Shown: in pieces, positions 34,851 to 43,698 of the stretch
Position numbering within the stretch: the first letter of the stretch is position 1
Layout: the number at the start of each line of letters is the position of its first letter
NCBI RefSeq assembly: GCF_018476645.1
Contig: NZ_JAHCTB010000004.1
Coordinates: forward strand, 310,001-374,000
DNA length: 64,000 nt
Origin: Aequorivita echinoideorum
Lineage (GTDB): Bacteria > Bacteroidota > Bacteroidia > Flavobacteriales > Flavobacteriaceae
Direction: 5' to 3'
Translations under genes and position numbers: made by a program
Notes under the pieces: model-generated
The model's database searches: none
What the model saw: only the letters and a program-made list of their open reading frames with translations
Told to the model about the DNA's origin: nothing

Positions 34851-36857
34851 TTAATAATCCAATAATTTTTTTAGGGAATCAATAAATTTTTTCTTCGGAA
34901 GATACTGGGATTCCAGGTTAGCCGCAAATGGAATTGGAGTTTCCAAACTGGCTACCCGGCTGACTGGGGCATCTAAATATTCAAAGCAATTCTCCATAAT
35001 TAATGAAGAAATATCTGACGCAATTCCACCAAAAAGTGAATCTTCCTGAAGTATAATTACCTTTCCAGTCTTCTTAACTGAATTGTAAATTGTCTCCACA
35101 TCAAGCGGGGCCAACGTTCTCAAATCAATTAAATCTGCCGAAATACTTTTATTTTCATCCAAAGCCTCTAAAGCCCAATGCACTCCGGCTCCGTATGTGA
35201 TAATCGAGACATCTTTTCCCTCCCTAATTATCGAAGCCTTTCCTAACGGAAGTGTGTAGTAATCTGTAGGAACATCTTGCCTAATACTTCTATACAAAGC
35301 CTTATGCTCAAAAAACATAACCGGATTTGGGTCCTCAATACTTGAGGCAAGCAATCCCTTTGCATCATATGGAAATGCAGGGTAAACAACTTTTAGACCG
35401 GGTGTATGGGTAAACCAAGCCTCATTGGTTTGGCTATGAAATGGGCCAGCGCCAACTCCAGCTCCGCATGGCATTCGAACTACTACGTCCGCCTTTTCGT
35501 TCCAGCGATAATGACTTTTTGCCAAATAATTAATGATTGGGTTGAAGCCTGAAGTAACAAAATCAGCAAATTGCATTTCAACCACTGCCTTAAATCCATT
35601 AATAGAAAGTCCCATGGCTGCCGAAACTATAGCCGATTCGCAGATTGGAGTATTGCGTACCCTTTCTTTCCCAAATTGGGCCACGAATCCTTCAGTAATT
35701 TTAAATACACCCCCGTACTCCGCCACATCTTGTCCCATGATTACAAGATTGTCGTGGCACTCCATAGATTGTTTCAACCCTTGCGAAATAGCATCAATCA
35801 ACCTAATATTTTCTTTTTCTGAATTTTCTTTAACTTCTTGATATTCAAATTTTTTAAAGACATCATTTAATTCTTCGGTTTCATTTGCTTCAATTTTTGG
35901 CTCACTGAAGGCTATATCAAGATTTTCATCAATCTCATTTTTAAATTCGGTTTTATATTGCTGAATTTCCGCTTCGGTAATAATATTTTCAGTTAACAAA
36001 TAATCTTCAAAATTTAAAAGCGGATCACGCATTCCCCACTCGTCAATTAAATCCTCGGGAACATATTTTGTTCCGCTTGCCTCCTCGTGACCGCGCATTC
36101 TAAATGTTTTGAACTCCAAAAGCACCGGACGCGGATTGCTACGCATACTGGCCACCAAATTTTTCACTTTTGAATATACTTCCAGAATATTATTTCCTTC
36201 AATAATGTGGGATTCCATTCCATACCCCTTTCCGCGATCCGCAAGATTTTCACAATTATATTGCTCATTTGTGGGCGTTGAAAGTCCGTAACCATTATTT
36301 TCAATGCAAAAAAGCACCGGCAATTTCCAAACCGAAGCCACATTTAAAGCTTCGTGTATATCACCCTCGCTCGTTCCACCCTCGCCAGTAAAAACAGCAC
36401 ATACTTGATTGTTTTTTTTCAATTTATTGGCCAATGCAATCCCATCGGCCACACCAAATTGCGGTCCCAAATGTGAAATCATCCCTACGATATGGAATTC
36501 CTGTGTTCCAAAATGAAAACTCCGGTCACGCCCTTTGGTAAAACCGTTTGCTTTCCCTTGCCACTGAGAAAAAAGCCGATACAGTGGGATTTCACGCATC
36601 GTAAAAACACCTAAGTTTCGATGCATGGGCAAAATGTATTCATCCTTTTCCAAAACTGCAGTAAGGCCTACTGATATTGCCTCCTGCCCTATTCCACTGA
36701 ACCATTTTGAGACTTTACCCTGCCGCAAAAGAATGAGCATTTTTTCCTCAATCATTCTCGGTTTCAACATACCGCGATAGAGCATTTTCAGTGTTTCATC
36801 ATCAATATCTTTTCGGTCGTACGGAAAATATATATGTGGAGAAGTTTCAGATTTCAT
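34851..36857 (-). CDS. 2-oxoacid dehydrogenase E1, fused alpha and beta subunits
   Basis: A 668-residue fusion. Residues 1-330 are E1 alpha with the thiamine diphosphate motif FTGEGGTSEGDIHEALNVASVWKLPVLFCIENN. Residues about 345-668 are E1 beta (ISQGLKQSMECHDNLVIMGQDVAEYGGVF... ending with the transketolase C-terminal domain RVASLETPIPFAANLE). It fits branched-chain 2-oxoacid dehydrogenase or the related acetoin/pyruvate type. No E2 or E3 gene is adjacent. The ATG at 36857 is the family start; an upstream open stretch to 37037 overlaps the neighbour's promoter and 5' end and is not coding. Confidence 0.93.
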   Translation of the reverse strand: MKSETSPHIYFPYDRKDIDDETLKMLYRGMLKPRMIEEKMLILLRQGKVSKWFSGIGQEAISVGLTAVLEKDEYILPMHRNLGVFTMREIPLYRLFSQWQGKANGFTKGRDRSFHFGTQEFHIVGMISHLGPQFGVADGIALANKLKKNNQVCAVFTGEGGTSEGDIHEALNVASVWKLPVLFCIENNGYGLSTPTNEQYNCENLADRGKGYGMESHIIEGNNILEVYSKVKNLVASMRSNPRPVLLEFKTFRMRGHEEASGTKYVPEDLIDEWGMRDPLLNFEDYLLTENIITEAEIQQYKTEFKNEIDENLDIAFSEPKIEANETEELNDVFKKFEYQEVKENSEKENIRLIDAISQGLKQSMECHDNLVIMGQDVAEYGGVFKITEGFVAQFGKERVRNTPICESAIVSAAMGLSINGFKAVVEMQFADFVTSGFNPIINYLAKSHYRWNEKADVVVRMPCGAGVGAGPFHSQTNEAWFTHTPGLKVVYPAFPYDAKGLLASSIEDPNPVMFFEHKALYRSIRQDVPTDYYTLPLGKASIIREGKDVSIITYGAGVHWALEALDENKSISADLIDLRTLAPLDVETIYNSVKKTGKVIILQEDSLFGGIASDISSLIMENCFEYLDAPVSRVASLETPIPFAANLESQYLPKKKFIDSLKKLLDY

Positions 36858-36951
36858 GGGTTTTATTTTGGTATTCAAAAGTAGAAAAAAAGCAAGCCTT
36901 TTGCAGAATTTCAAGTTTATTTTTCGCTTCGGAAAAAAGGGTTTTATGTGG

Positions 36952-36959
36952 TATCTTTG
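36952..36959 (+). promoter_or_regulatory. Promoter -7 box of the 2OG-Fe(II) oxygenase gene
   Basis: TATCTTTG fits TANNTTTG exactly, 19 nt before the ATG at 36979. No good -33 TTTG is visible at the ideal spacing. Confidence 0.5.
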
Positions 36960-36978
36960 TAGCCTAAAATAAAATGCT

Positions 36979-37929
36979 ATGAACAATATCCCAAGTGTGG
37001 ATCTGGCCGATTTCCTTTCAGATGATCCACAACGCAAGCAAAAATTTGTAAACGAAATTGGTAAAGCATACGAGGAAATTGGTTTTGTTTCCCTAAAAAA
37101 CCATTTTCTTAGCGATCAATTGGTTGATGAACTTTATAAAGAAATCAAGAATTTTTTTGATCTTCCCCTGGAAACAAAGAAAAAATATGAAATTGAAGGT
37201 CTAGGTGGCCAGCGTGGATATGTTTCGTTCGGAAAAGAGCACGCTAAAGGAAAGAAGGAAGGCGATTTAAAAGAATTTTGGCATTTTGGGCAGGAGCCTA
37301 CGGAAGATGCAAACCTTTCAGAAAAATATCCCAAAAATGTTCAAGTAAAGGAACTTCCAGATTTCAACCATACAGGCATGGAAGCCTACCGAATGCTTGA
37401 GAAAACCGGGATCTACGTGCTTCGGGCTCTGGCATTATATATAGGTCTCGATGAAAATTATTTTGATTATTGGGTTTCAAACGGAAACAGCATTTTGCGC
37501 CCTATCCACTACCCTCCCATTACTGAGGAGCCAAAAGGCGCAGTACGGGCAGGTGCTCACGGAGACATAAATTTGATTACACTTTTAATGGGTGCTTCAA
37601 CCGGCGGACTTCAAGTATTGCGGAAAGATGGCGAATGGATTGATGCCATCCCGCAGGAAGATGAGCTGGTTATAAATGTGGGAGATATGCTGGAAAGGCA
37701 CACAAACAACAAACTGCGCTCCACAATCCACCGAGTCGTAAATCCACCAAAGGAGGAATGGGGCAATCCGCGGTATTCGATCCCTTTCTTTATGCACCCA
37801 CGCGGCGATATGAAATTGAATTGTCTGGAAGAATGTATTGACGCCGATCATGAAAAAGCCTATGAGGATATCACTGCCGGCGATTTTTTACACCAACGTT
37901 TGGTAGAGATTGGACTTATAAAAAAATAG
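36979..37929 (+). CDS. Isopenicillin N synthase-like 2-oxoglutarate/Fe(II) oxygenase
   Basis: 316 residues. The N-terminal DIOX_N part (IPSVDLADFLSDDPQRKQKFVNEIGKAYEEIGFVSLKNH) and the double-stranded beta-helix core are complete. The iron ligands are His-x-Asp in AHGDINLITLL and His in STIHRVVNP, and the Arg-x-Ser oxoglutarate pair lies in RYSIPFFMHP. The family includes IPNS and plant dioxygenases, but the bacterial role of this close flavobacterial type is unknown. It is divergent from the E1 gene. Confidence 0.92.
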   Translation: MNNIPSVDLADFLSDDPQRKQKFVNEIGKAYEEIGFVSLKNHFLSDQLVDELYKEIKNFFDLPLETKKKYEIEGLGGQRGYVSFGKEHAKGKKEGDLKEFWHFGQEPTEDANLSEKYPKNVQVKELPDFNHTGMEAYRMLEKTGIYVLRALALYIGLDENYFDYWVSNGNSILRPIHYPPITEEPKGAVRAGAHGDINLITLLMGASTGGLQVLRKDGEWIDAIPQEDELVINVGDMLERHTNNKLRSTIHRVVNPPKEEWGNPRYSIPFFMHPRGDMKLNCLEECIDADHEKAYEDITAGDFLHQRLVEIGLIKK

Positions 37930-37974
37930 GCAGTACACTATAGCAATTTGCAGTTAACCATAGCATATTAAATT

Positions 37975-38304
37975 TTGAAATCTTTAGAAGACCAGCTAAA
38001 AAATCTTTTTCCCGACCACGAATCCGAACCGGAAGTTGAAAATAATGAACAACCAACTATTTGGCTACAGGAGGAACCGCTTCTTTGCAAATATGAAAAA
38101 CGAAAAGGAAAGCCCATCACCATTATTGAAGGTTATGCAGGCGCAGATTCCGATTTTAAAATTTTAGCGAAGGAAATAAAGCAATTGCTAAGTGTTGGTG
38201 GTAGTTTTAAAAATGAGCAGATAATAATTCAAGGGGATTATCGTGACAAAATTATGGCTTTTTTGAAGGAAAAAGGTTTTAAAGTGAAGCGCGTTGGAGG
38301 TTGA
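37975..38304 (+). CDS. SUI1/eIF1-like translation factor (YciH type)
   Basis: 109 residues. The C-terminal fold (CKYEKRKGKPITIIEGYAGADSDFKILAKEIKQLLSVGGSFKNEQIIIQGDYRDKIMAFLKEKGFKVKRVGG) is the SUI1 domain. Bacterial YciH is thought to act in translation initiation fidelity or stress. No ATG is available, so TTG at 37975 is taken as start. The N-terminal 30 residues are not conserved in type. Confidence 0.9.
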   Translation: MKSLEDQLKNLFPDHESEPEVENNEQPTIWLQEEPLLCKYEKRKGKPITIIEGYAGADSDFKILAKEIKQLLSVGGSFKNEQIIIQGDYRDKIMAFLKEKGFKVKRVGG

Positions 38305-38382
38305 AAATAGTTCCAGTTTTCAGTCTAAAAAAAATAAACATTTAAACCCATAAACTTATAAACCCTTTTCAAAACTTAAAAT

Positions 38383-39258
38383 TTGAAATCTAAAACCCTT
38401 TCTCCCAGCGAATTAATATTAAACCCAGACGGCAGTATTTACCACCTAAATTTATTGCCGGAACAACTTGCGGATACAATTATAACAGTGGGCGATCCGG
38501 ATCGGGTTGGTGCGGTTTCAAAGTATTTTGATACCATTGAATTTGAAGTTCAAAAAAGGGAATTCAAAACCCACACGGGAACAATAAATGGCAAACGTAT
38601 AAGTGTAATTTCCACAGGAATTGGCACCGATAATATTGATATTGTTTTCAATGAACTCGATGCTCTAAAAAATATCGATTTTAAAACCAGGACGGTTAAA
38701 AATGAATTGACCTCCCTTGAAATTATTCGCATCGGAACATCCGGCGCGATTCAACCGGAGATTGAGATTGATAGTTTTATGATTTCTGAAAAAGCGATTG
38801 GGTTTGACAGTTTGCTTCATTTTTATGGGGATATTTCTTTTTGCGAGGAAGCTTTTTCTGAAGCATTTATTTCACAAAGTAATTGGAATCCAAAAAAATC
38901 AAAACCGTACGTTGTTTCCGCAGATGAAAATCTTTTAGAAAAATTTTCTTCAGAAAAATTCATTAAGGGAATTACCGCTACCAATGTAGGATTTTATGGG
39001 CCACAGGGCAGAACGCTGCGCCTTTCGCTTGAAGATGAAACGATGAATGAAAAAATAAGGAATTTTCGCTTCCGCGGAAAAGCAATCACAAATTTGGAAA
39101 TGGAAACCTCCGGAATTTACGGAATGGCAAAATTGCTTGGGCACCGTGCCATTTCGCTGAATGCTATTTTGGCAAATAGAGCTAATGGCACATTCAGCAA
39201 AAACCCTGAAAAAACCATTGATTCATTAATAAAATCCACACTGGAAATAATTTCATAA
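38383..39258 (+). CDS. Nucleoside phosphorylase (uridine phosphorylase-like)
   Basis: 291 residues of the NP-1 family. TIITVGDPDRVGAVSKYF binds phosphate, SVISTGIGTDNIDIVFNEL and IIRIGTSGAIQPEIEIDSFMIS form the core, and NLEMETSGIYGMAKLLGHRAISLNAILANRANGTF is the conserved C-terminal block with Glu-Met-Glu. It splits purine or pyrimidine nucleosides with phosphate; the base is not certain. The start is TTG at 38383 within a TTGAAATCT repeat-like stretch, so it is approximate. The next gene begins directly after the stop. Confidence 0.88.
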   Translation: MKSKTLSPSELILNPDGSIYHLNLLPEQLADTIITVGDPDRVGAVSKYFDTIEFEVQKREFKTHTGTINGKRISVISTGIGTDNIDIVFNELDALKNIDFKTRTVKNELTSLEIIRIGTSGAIQPEIEIDSFMISEKAIGFDSLLHFYGDISFCEEAFSEAFISQSNWNPKKSKPYVVSADENLLEKFSSEKFIKGITATNVGFYGPQGRTLRLSLEDETMNEKIRNFRFRGKAITNLEMETSGIYGMAKLLGHRAISLNAILANRANGTFSKNPEKTIDSLIKSTLEIIS

Positions 39259-40125
39259 ATGAAAAATTTCATCATCGGCGGGGTGCCGGAACATTTCAAT
39301 TTGCCTTGGTACATCGCACTCCGCGATAAAAAATTCAATGAAAAAGGGATTAATCTCCGCTGGAAGGATTACGCTGGCGGAACCGGACAAATGAACCGCG
39401 CCCTTCGCGAAAAGGAAATTGATATGGCCGTAATCCTCACCGAAGGAATGGTTCGCGATATTATTAACGGTAACGAATCCAAAATTGTTCAAGTTTTTGT
39501 GAAATCGCCGTTGCTGTGGGGAATTCATGTGGCGGCAAATTCAGATTATCAAACGGTTGCAGATTTAAAAGGGACTGATGCAGCCATAAGCAGATACGGT
39601 TCGGGTTCGCATTTAATGGCCTTTGTAAATGCCGAAAATCTGGAATGGGATTTAAAAAACGATCTTAAATTTAAGGTAATACAAGATTTGGACGGAGCTT
39701 TAGAAGGTTTGCCAAAAGGAAATGGCGATTATTTTATGTGGGAAAAATTTATGACAAAACCCCACGTGGATAATGGAACATTTCGTTTGGTGGGCGAATC
39801 CCCTACTCCGTGGCCAAGTTTTGTAATCGCTGTAAGAAATGATATTTTGGAAAATGAATCTGAATGCGTGAAAACAATTTTGGAGATTATAAATGAGATT
39901 ACTTCAGACTTTAAAAATATTCAACATATTGACGAAATGATTTCAAGGCGGTACGGGATACAAATTGAAGATGTGCGCGAGTGGCTCTCCCTGACTGACT
40001 GGAGCGACCGACAATTGACATCAAAAGAACTGGAAAATATACAGCAAAAGCTTCTGGAATTGGATTTAATTAAAAATAAAGTACAGGAATCCAGCATTTT
40101 ATATAATTTCCAAAAAAAATCTTAA
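39259..40125 (+). CDS. Cytoplasmic substrate-binding-protein-like (NMT1/THI5 fold)
   Basis: 288 residues resembling NMT1/THI5 or ABC substrate-binding proteins, with no signal peptide. It starts MKNFIIGGVPEHFNLPWYIALRDKKFNEKGINLRWKDYAGGTGQMNRALREKEIDMAVILTEGMVRDII; AWDLKGTDAAISRYGSGSH-like and GESPTPWPSFVIAVRND blocks follow. Lack of an export signal and of permease genes, and the zero-base spacing to the nucleoside phosphorylase, suggest a cytoplasmic binding or biosynthetic role. THI5-like proteins bind pyrimidine precursors, which would fit the neighbour. Exact function unknown. Confidence 0.7.
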   Translation: MKNFIIGGVPEHFNLPWYIALRDKKFNEKGINLRWKDYAGGTGQMNRALREKEIDMAVILTEGMVRDIINGNESKIVQVFVKSPLLWGIHVAANSDYQTVADLKGTDAAISRYGSGSHLMAFVNAENLEWDLKNDLKFKVIQDLDGALEGLPKGNGDYFMWEKFMTKPHVDNGTFRLVGESPTPWPSFVIAVRNDILENESECVKTILEIINEITSDFKNIQHIDEMISRRYGIQIEDVREWLSLTDWSDRQLTSKELENIQQKLLELDLIKNKVQESSILYNFQKKS

Positions 40126-40180
40126 TTATTACGCAACCTCAACGCTACCCTTGCATCTTATAGACATAAAACCAATAGTT

Positions 40181-40288
40181 ATGACTACATTTTTAATCGT
40201 TTTGGGAGCGTTGTTGGTAACAAACTTTTTGTTATTGCAGTTTAGCTGCAACGATGCTACCGAACCCGAAGTACCGGAAGAAGAATAG
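40181..40288 (+). CDS. 35-residue small exported or membrane protein
   Basis: ATG at 40181, TAG at 40286-40288. The product begins MTTFLIVLGALLVTNFLLLQ and ends with a short acidic tail DATEPEVPEEE. One hydrophobic segment ends in FSC, a possible lipobox. The stop codon falls inside the stem of a strong terminator (40282-40314), which supports expression. No family was recognised. Confidence 0.5.
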   Translation: MTTFLIVLGALLVTNFLLLQFSCNDATEPEVPEEE

Positions 40289-40314
40289 AAAATCCCTCCC
40301 CATTTTTCTATTCT
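40282..40314 (+). terminator. Terminator overlapping the end of the small protein gene
   Basis: AGAATAGAAAA (40282-40292) pairs perfectly with TTTTCTATTCT (40304-40314) across an 11-nt loop, followed by TTTT. It probably also serves the convergent ung gene. Confidence 0.8.
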
Positions 40315-40324
40315 TTTTATTTTT

Positions 40325-40990
40325 TTACCATTCAATTGGCTTCTTGCCATTTTCCTCCAAATATTCATTCGCCTTACTGAAGTGTTTGTTGCCAAACCAA
40401 TACCCCCTATTTGCCGCTAGTGGTGAAGGATGTCCGCTTTCCAGAATTTTATGTTTTGAAGCATTTATTTTAGCGCCTTTCTTTTTTGCAGGGCCGCCCC
40501 AAAGCATAAAAACCAAACCGTTTTTTTCATCAGATAATTTTTCAATAACCGCATCGGTAAATTGTTCCCAACCTTTATTGTGGTGGCTCCCCGCTTGATG
40601 TGCGCGTACTGTCAGCGTAGAATTCAACAATAAAACACCCTGTTTTGCCCAACGCTCCAAGTTCCCGGAATTTGGGATTGGCGTTCCCAAATCGGTCCAT
40701 ATTTCCTCAAAGATATTTTTTAAAGACGGCGGGATTGCAACACGATCCGCCACAGAAAAACACAATCCATTGGCCTGACCCGGTCCGTGGTACGGATCCT
40801 GCCCTAATATCAAAACTTTCACATCTTCAAAAGGAGTATGGTTGAATGCTGAAAATATCTGCTTTCCCGGTGGAAAACATTTGGTAGATGTATATTCAGA
40901 TTTCACAAATTCCACTAAATTTTTGAAGTAGGGTTTTTCAAATTCATCTTTCAAAATAGCTTTCCAACCCGGCTCAATTGTTACTTGCAT
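40325..40990 (-). CDS. ung: Uracil-DNA glycosylase
   Basis: A 221-residue family 1 UDG that removes uracil from DNA. The water-activating loop LILGQDPYHGPGQANGLCFSV contains Asp65. The Leu/His loop is HPSPLAANRGYWFGNKHFSKANEYL near 187-211. The start is the ATG at 40988-40990 (MQVTIEPGW). Upstream in-frame codons overlap the mutS2 promoter and are not coding. Divergent from mutS2, giving a repair-gene pair. Confidence 0.97.
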   Translation of the reverse strand: MQVTIEPGWKAILKDEFEKPYFKNLVEFVKSEYTSTKCFPPGKQIFSAFNHTPFEDVKVLILGQDPYHGPGQANGLCFSVADRVAIPPSLKNIFEEIWTDLGTPIPNSGNLERWAKQGVLLLNSTLTVRAHQAGSHHNKGWEQFTDAVIEKLSDEKNGLVFMLWGGPAKKKGAKINASKHKILESGHPSPLAANRGYWFGNKHFSKANEYLEENGKKPIEW

Positions 40991-40996
40991 ATTGCT

Positions 40997-41004
40997 TACT
41001 TTTG
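40997..41004 (+). promoter_or_regulatory. mutS2 promoter -7 box
   Basis: TACTTTTG fits TANNTTTG. A TTG at 40978-40980 lies 16 bp upstream as a possible -33 element. The ATG is 35 nt downstream. Confidence 0.5.
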
Positions 41005-41039
41005 TATTCCTGAAAAGTAAAATTAACTGAAATAAACGG

Positions 41040-43199
41040 ATGCCCCGTATAGATAACAAAACTTTAGAAGATCTCGAATTTCCCTCGGTGCTCACGCAGG
41101 TTGCGCAGTTTTGTGTTACCGAACCAGGGCGTGAAAATGTACTTTCCATACAGCCATTCCACGAGTTTGATGAAATACTGCCCGAACTGGAACGCGTAAA
41201 GGAATTTACGGCTTCTTTTGATGGCGAAAATAAAATCCCTAATCACGGATTTGATCCTATTTTTAGGGAACTTCGCCTTTTGGAAATTGAAAACAGTACC
41301 TTAGAAATTTCGGGTTTTCGAAAAATTCTTACTATTTCCGAAACTACCCGCATCCTTCAAAAATTCTTTAAGAAATACGAGGAATTTTATTTTCATCTCA
41401 ACTCATTTTCTGAAGAAGTAAATTATACTTCACTTATTTCCGAGGAAATCAATAAAAAAATTGACAAATACGGCGAAATAAAAGATGAAGCTTCCAATGA
41501 ATTGGGAACCATCCGTCGCCGACTGAATTTGGTGAAGGGAAAAATCAACTCTTCATTTTCACGTGCGCTTTCACATTATTCACAGAGCGATTACTTGGAT
41601 GAAATTCGGGAATCGGTTGTGGAAAATAGGCGTGTACTTGCCGTAAAGGCGATGCACCGCAAAAAAGTCCGCGGTGCGGTTTTGGGGAGTTCAAAAACGG
41701 GTAGTATTGTTTACATTGAACCACAAGAAACGCTGGAATATGCTAACGAACTTAGTAATTTAATTTACGAAGAAGACGAGGAAATAAAGCGAATTTTAAA
41801 AGCATTGACCGAATTTATCCGGCCGCACAGCGAATTAATTTCCAGCTATCAGGAATATTTGATTGCGATGGATGTGCTGTACGCAAAGGCCAAATATGCA
41901 CTAAATATAAACGGAGTTTTGCCGATAATTTCTTCTGAGAAAAGAATTTCCTTACTAAAAGCATTTCACCCGCTGTTATTGGTTTCGAACAACAAAAGAA
42001 AAGAAAAAACTTTTCCGCAGAGCATTGAATTGGTTCCCGAAAAACGCATTATCGTGATTTCCGGTCCAAACGCCGGCGGAAAAAGTATTACGTTGAAAAC
42101 CGTTGGGCTTCTGCAGGTTATGCTTCAAAGCGGATTGCTCATCCCAGTAAATCCGCAGAGTGAGGTTTATTTTTTCAAAAGAATTCTTACCGATATTGGT
42201 GATAACCAATCCATCGAAAACCATTTAAGTACCTATAGTTATCGATTGAAAAAGATGAATCAATTTCTGAAAAAGTGCAACAAGAACACGCTTTTTCTCA
42301 TAGATGAATTTGGAACCGGAAGCGACCCGGAACTGGGCGGCGCTTTGGCGGAGACATTTTTGGAAGTGTTTTACGAGCGCGAAGCTTTTGGGATAATCAC
42401 AACACATTACACGAATTTAAAACTGTTGGCAAATGAGCTTCCGCACGCCATCAACGCGAATATGCAATTTGACAGTAAATCTTTGGAACCGTTATACCAA
42501 CTGCATTTGGGCGAAGCCGGAAGCAGCTATACTTTTGAGGTGGCGCAGAAAAATGGGATTCCGTATAGTTTGATCAATAAAGCGAAAAAGAAAATAGAGC
42601 GCGGCAAGGTTCGGTTTGACAAGACCATTGCGAACCTGCAACGCGAGCGCAGCAACCTTCGGAAAACTTCAGAATCCTTAAAATCTGAAGAACAAAAAGC
42701 ACGGATGGAGAGCAAACAACTGGAAGAAGTGAATGCGCGCGTTCAGGAAAAACTGGAAAGCTATCAGGAATTGTTTGATGCCAACCAAAAACTCATCAGT
42801 TTGGGTAAAAAGGTGGATATTCTTTCAGAAAAATATTTCAACAATCGCCAAAAAAAGCAATTGATCGATGAGCTGATGAAACTGGTGATGGTTGAAAACA
42901 GCAAAAGGAAAAAATTGGCCCCAAAAGTAAAAAAGGCAGTTAAAGCCAAAGAAAAAGAGGTAATCAAAGAGGTTGAGCAAAAGGTAGAAGTAATCCGCGA
43001 ACGAAAGAAAGAGGAAAAGGAGAAAGCAAAAAAACTTCCGCCACCAAAACCAAAAGTCGCATTAAAAATTGGAGATAGGGTTCGAATGATTGATGGCCGC
43101 GCGATTGGCACGATTGATACCATTGAAAAAAATAAAGCAATCGTAAACTACGGAATGTTTACTACTAATGTAAGTTTGGAAGAACTTGAGAAAGTATAG
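41040..43199 (+). CDS. MutS2-type ATPase without Smr domain
   Basis: 719 residues. The N-terminal clamp and core resemble MutS2. The P-loop region is ISGPNAGGKSITLKTVGLLQVM near residue 345, followed by FLIDEFGTGSDPELGGALAETFLE (Walker B) and TTHYTNLKLLA (switch). A long charged coiled coil (about 500-660) leads to a final KOW-like segment (LKIGDRVRMIDGRAIGTIDTIEKNKAIVNYG). The C-terminal Smr nuclease domain of standard MutS2 is missing. The family acts on branched DNA or collided ribosomes rather than in mismatch repair. Confidence 0.9.
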   Translation: MPRIDNKTLEDLEFPSVLTQVAQFCVTEPGRENVLSIQPFHEFDEILPELERVKEFTASFDGENKIPNHGFDPIFRELRLLEIENSTLEISGFRKILTISETTRILQKFFKKYEEFYFHLNSFSEEVNYTSLISEEINKKIDKYGEIKDEASNELGTIRRRLNLVKGKINSSFSRALSHYSQSDYLDEIRESVVENRRVLAVKAMHRKKVRGAVLGSSKTGSIVYIEPQETLEYANELSNLIYEEDEEIKRILKALTEFIRPHSELISSYQEYLIAMDVLYAKAKYALNINGVLPIISSEKRISLLKAFHPLLLVSNNKRKEKTFPQSIELVPEKRIIVISGPNAGGKSITLKTVGLLQVMLQSGLLIPVNPQSEVYFFKRILTDIGDNQSIENHLSTYSYRLKKMNQFLKKCNKNTLFLIDEFGTGSDPELGGALAETFLEVFYEREAFGIITTHYTNLKLLANELPHAINANMQFDSKSLEPLYQLHLGEAGSSYTFEVAQKNGIPYSLINKAKKKIERGKVRFDKTIANLQRERSNLRKTSESLKSEEQKARMESKQLEEVNARVQEKLESYQELFDANQKLISLGKKVDILSEKYFNNRQKKQLIDELMKLVMVENSKRKKLAPKVKKAVKAKEKEVIKEVEQKVEVIRERKKEEKEKAKKLPPPKPKVALKIGDRVRMIDGRAIGTIDTIEKNKAIVNYGMFTTNVSLEELEKV

Positions 43200-43293
43200 C
43201 CCCTCTGCCTCCGGCATCTCCCCGAAGGGAAGAAAGTATGAACCTAAATGTGCAAAAATACCGCTTGGCGACTTTGCGTCAAGATATTGAAAA

Positions 43294-43695
43294 ATGAAAG
43301 ATAATTACAAAATAATCCTCTTCGATGGTGTTTGCAACCTTTGCAACGGCGCTATTACTTTCATAATTAAACGAGATAAAAAGAACAGCTTCAAATTCGC
43401 CGCGCTTCAAAGCGAAATTGGGCAACAATTGATTTCAAAATTCAATATTGATACCCAAAAGGTGGATTCCATTATTTTGATTGACGGCGAAAAATACTAC
43501 GAAAAATCATCTGCGGCGCTTCATATTTCAAAAGAACTTTCCGGCGCCTATCCCCTCCTCTTTGGATTTATGGTGGTGCCAAAATTCATCAGAAATTCGG
43601 TGTATGATTACATTGCCAAAAACCGCTTCAAATGGTTTGGCAAAAAGGAAAGCTGTATGATCCCCACTGCAGAGTTGAAGGCTAAGTTTTTGTAA
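43294..43695 (+). CDS. DCC-family thiol-disulfide oxidoreductase
   Basis: 133 residues. IILFDGVCNLCNGAITFIIKRDKKNSFKFAALQSEIGQQL carries the DxxCxxC signature, and the rest (SAALHISKELSGAYPLLFGFMVVPKFIRNSVYDYIAKNRFKWFGKKESC) matches the DUF393/DCC domain. The family has a thioredoxin-like fold; its substrate is unknown. It is a single gene 95 bp after mutS2. Confidence 0.92.
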   Translation: MKDNYKIILFDGVCNLCNGAITFIIKRDKKNSFKFAALQSEIGQQLISKFNIDTQKVDSIILIDGEKYYEKSSAALHISKELSGAYPLLFGFMVVPKFIRNSVYDYIAKNRFKWFGKKESCMIPTAELKAKFL

Positions 43696-43698
43696 TCT

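Noticed and set aside
36858-37037. N-terminal extension of the fused E1 dehydrogenase
   Set aside because: The extension overlaps the promoter and 5' end of the divergent oxygenase gene and adds no family sequence; the ATG at 36857 begins the conserved protein.
40991-41149. N-terminal extension of uracil-DNA glycosylase
   Set aside because: The extra residues overlap the mutS2 promoter and start on the other strand; the family starts at the ATG at 40988-40990.
43200-43293. Small gene or regulatory RNA between mutS2 and the DCC gene
   Set aside because: The stretch has short repeat-like words (CTCTGCC...GGCATCTCCCC, GGCGACTTTGCG) typical of flavobacterial intergenic DNA but no stable structure or frame.
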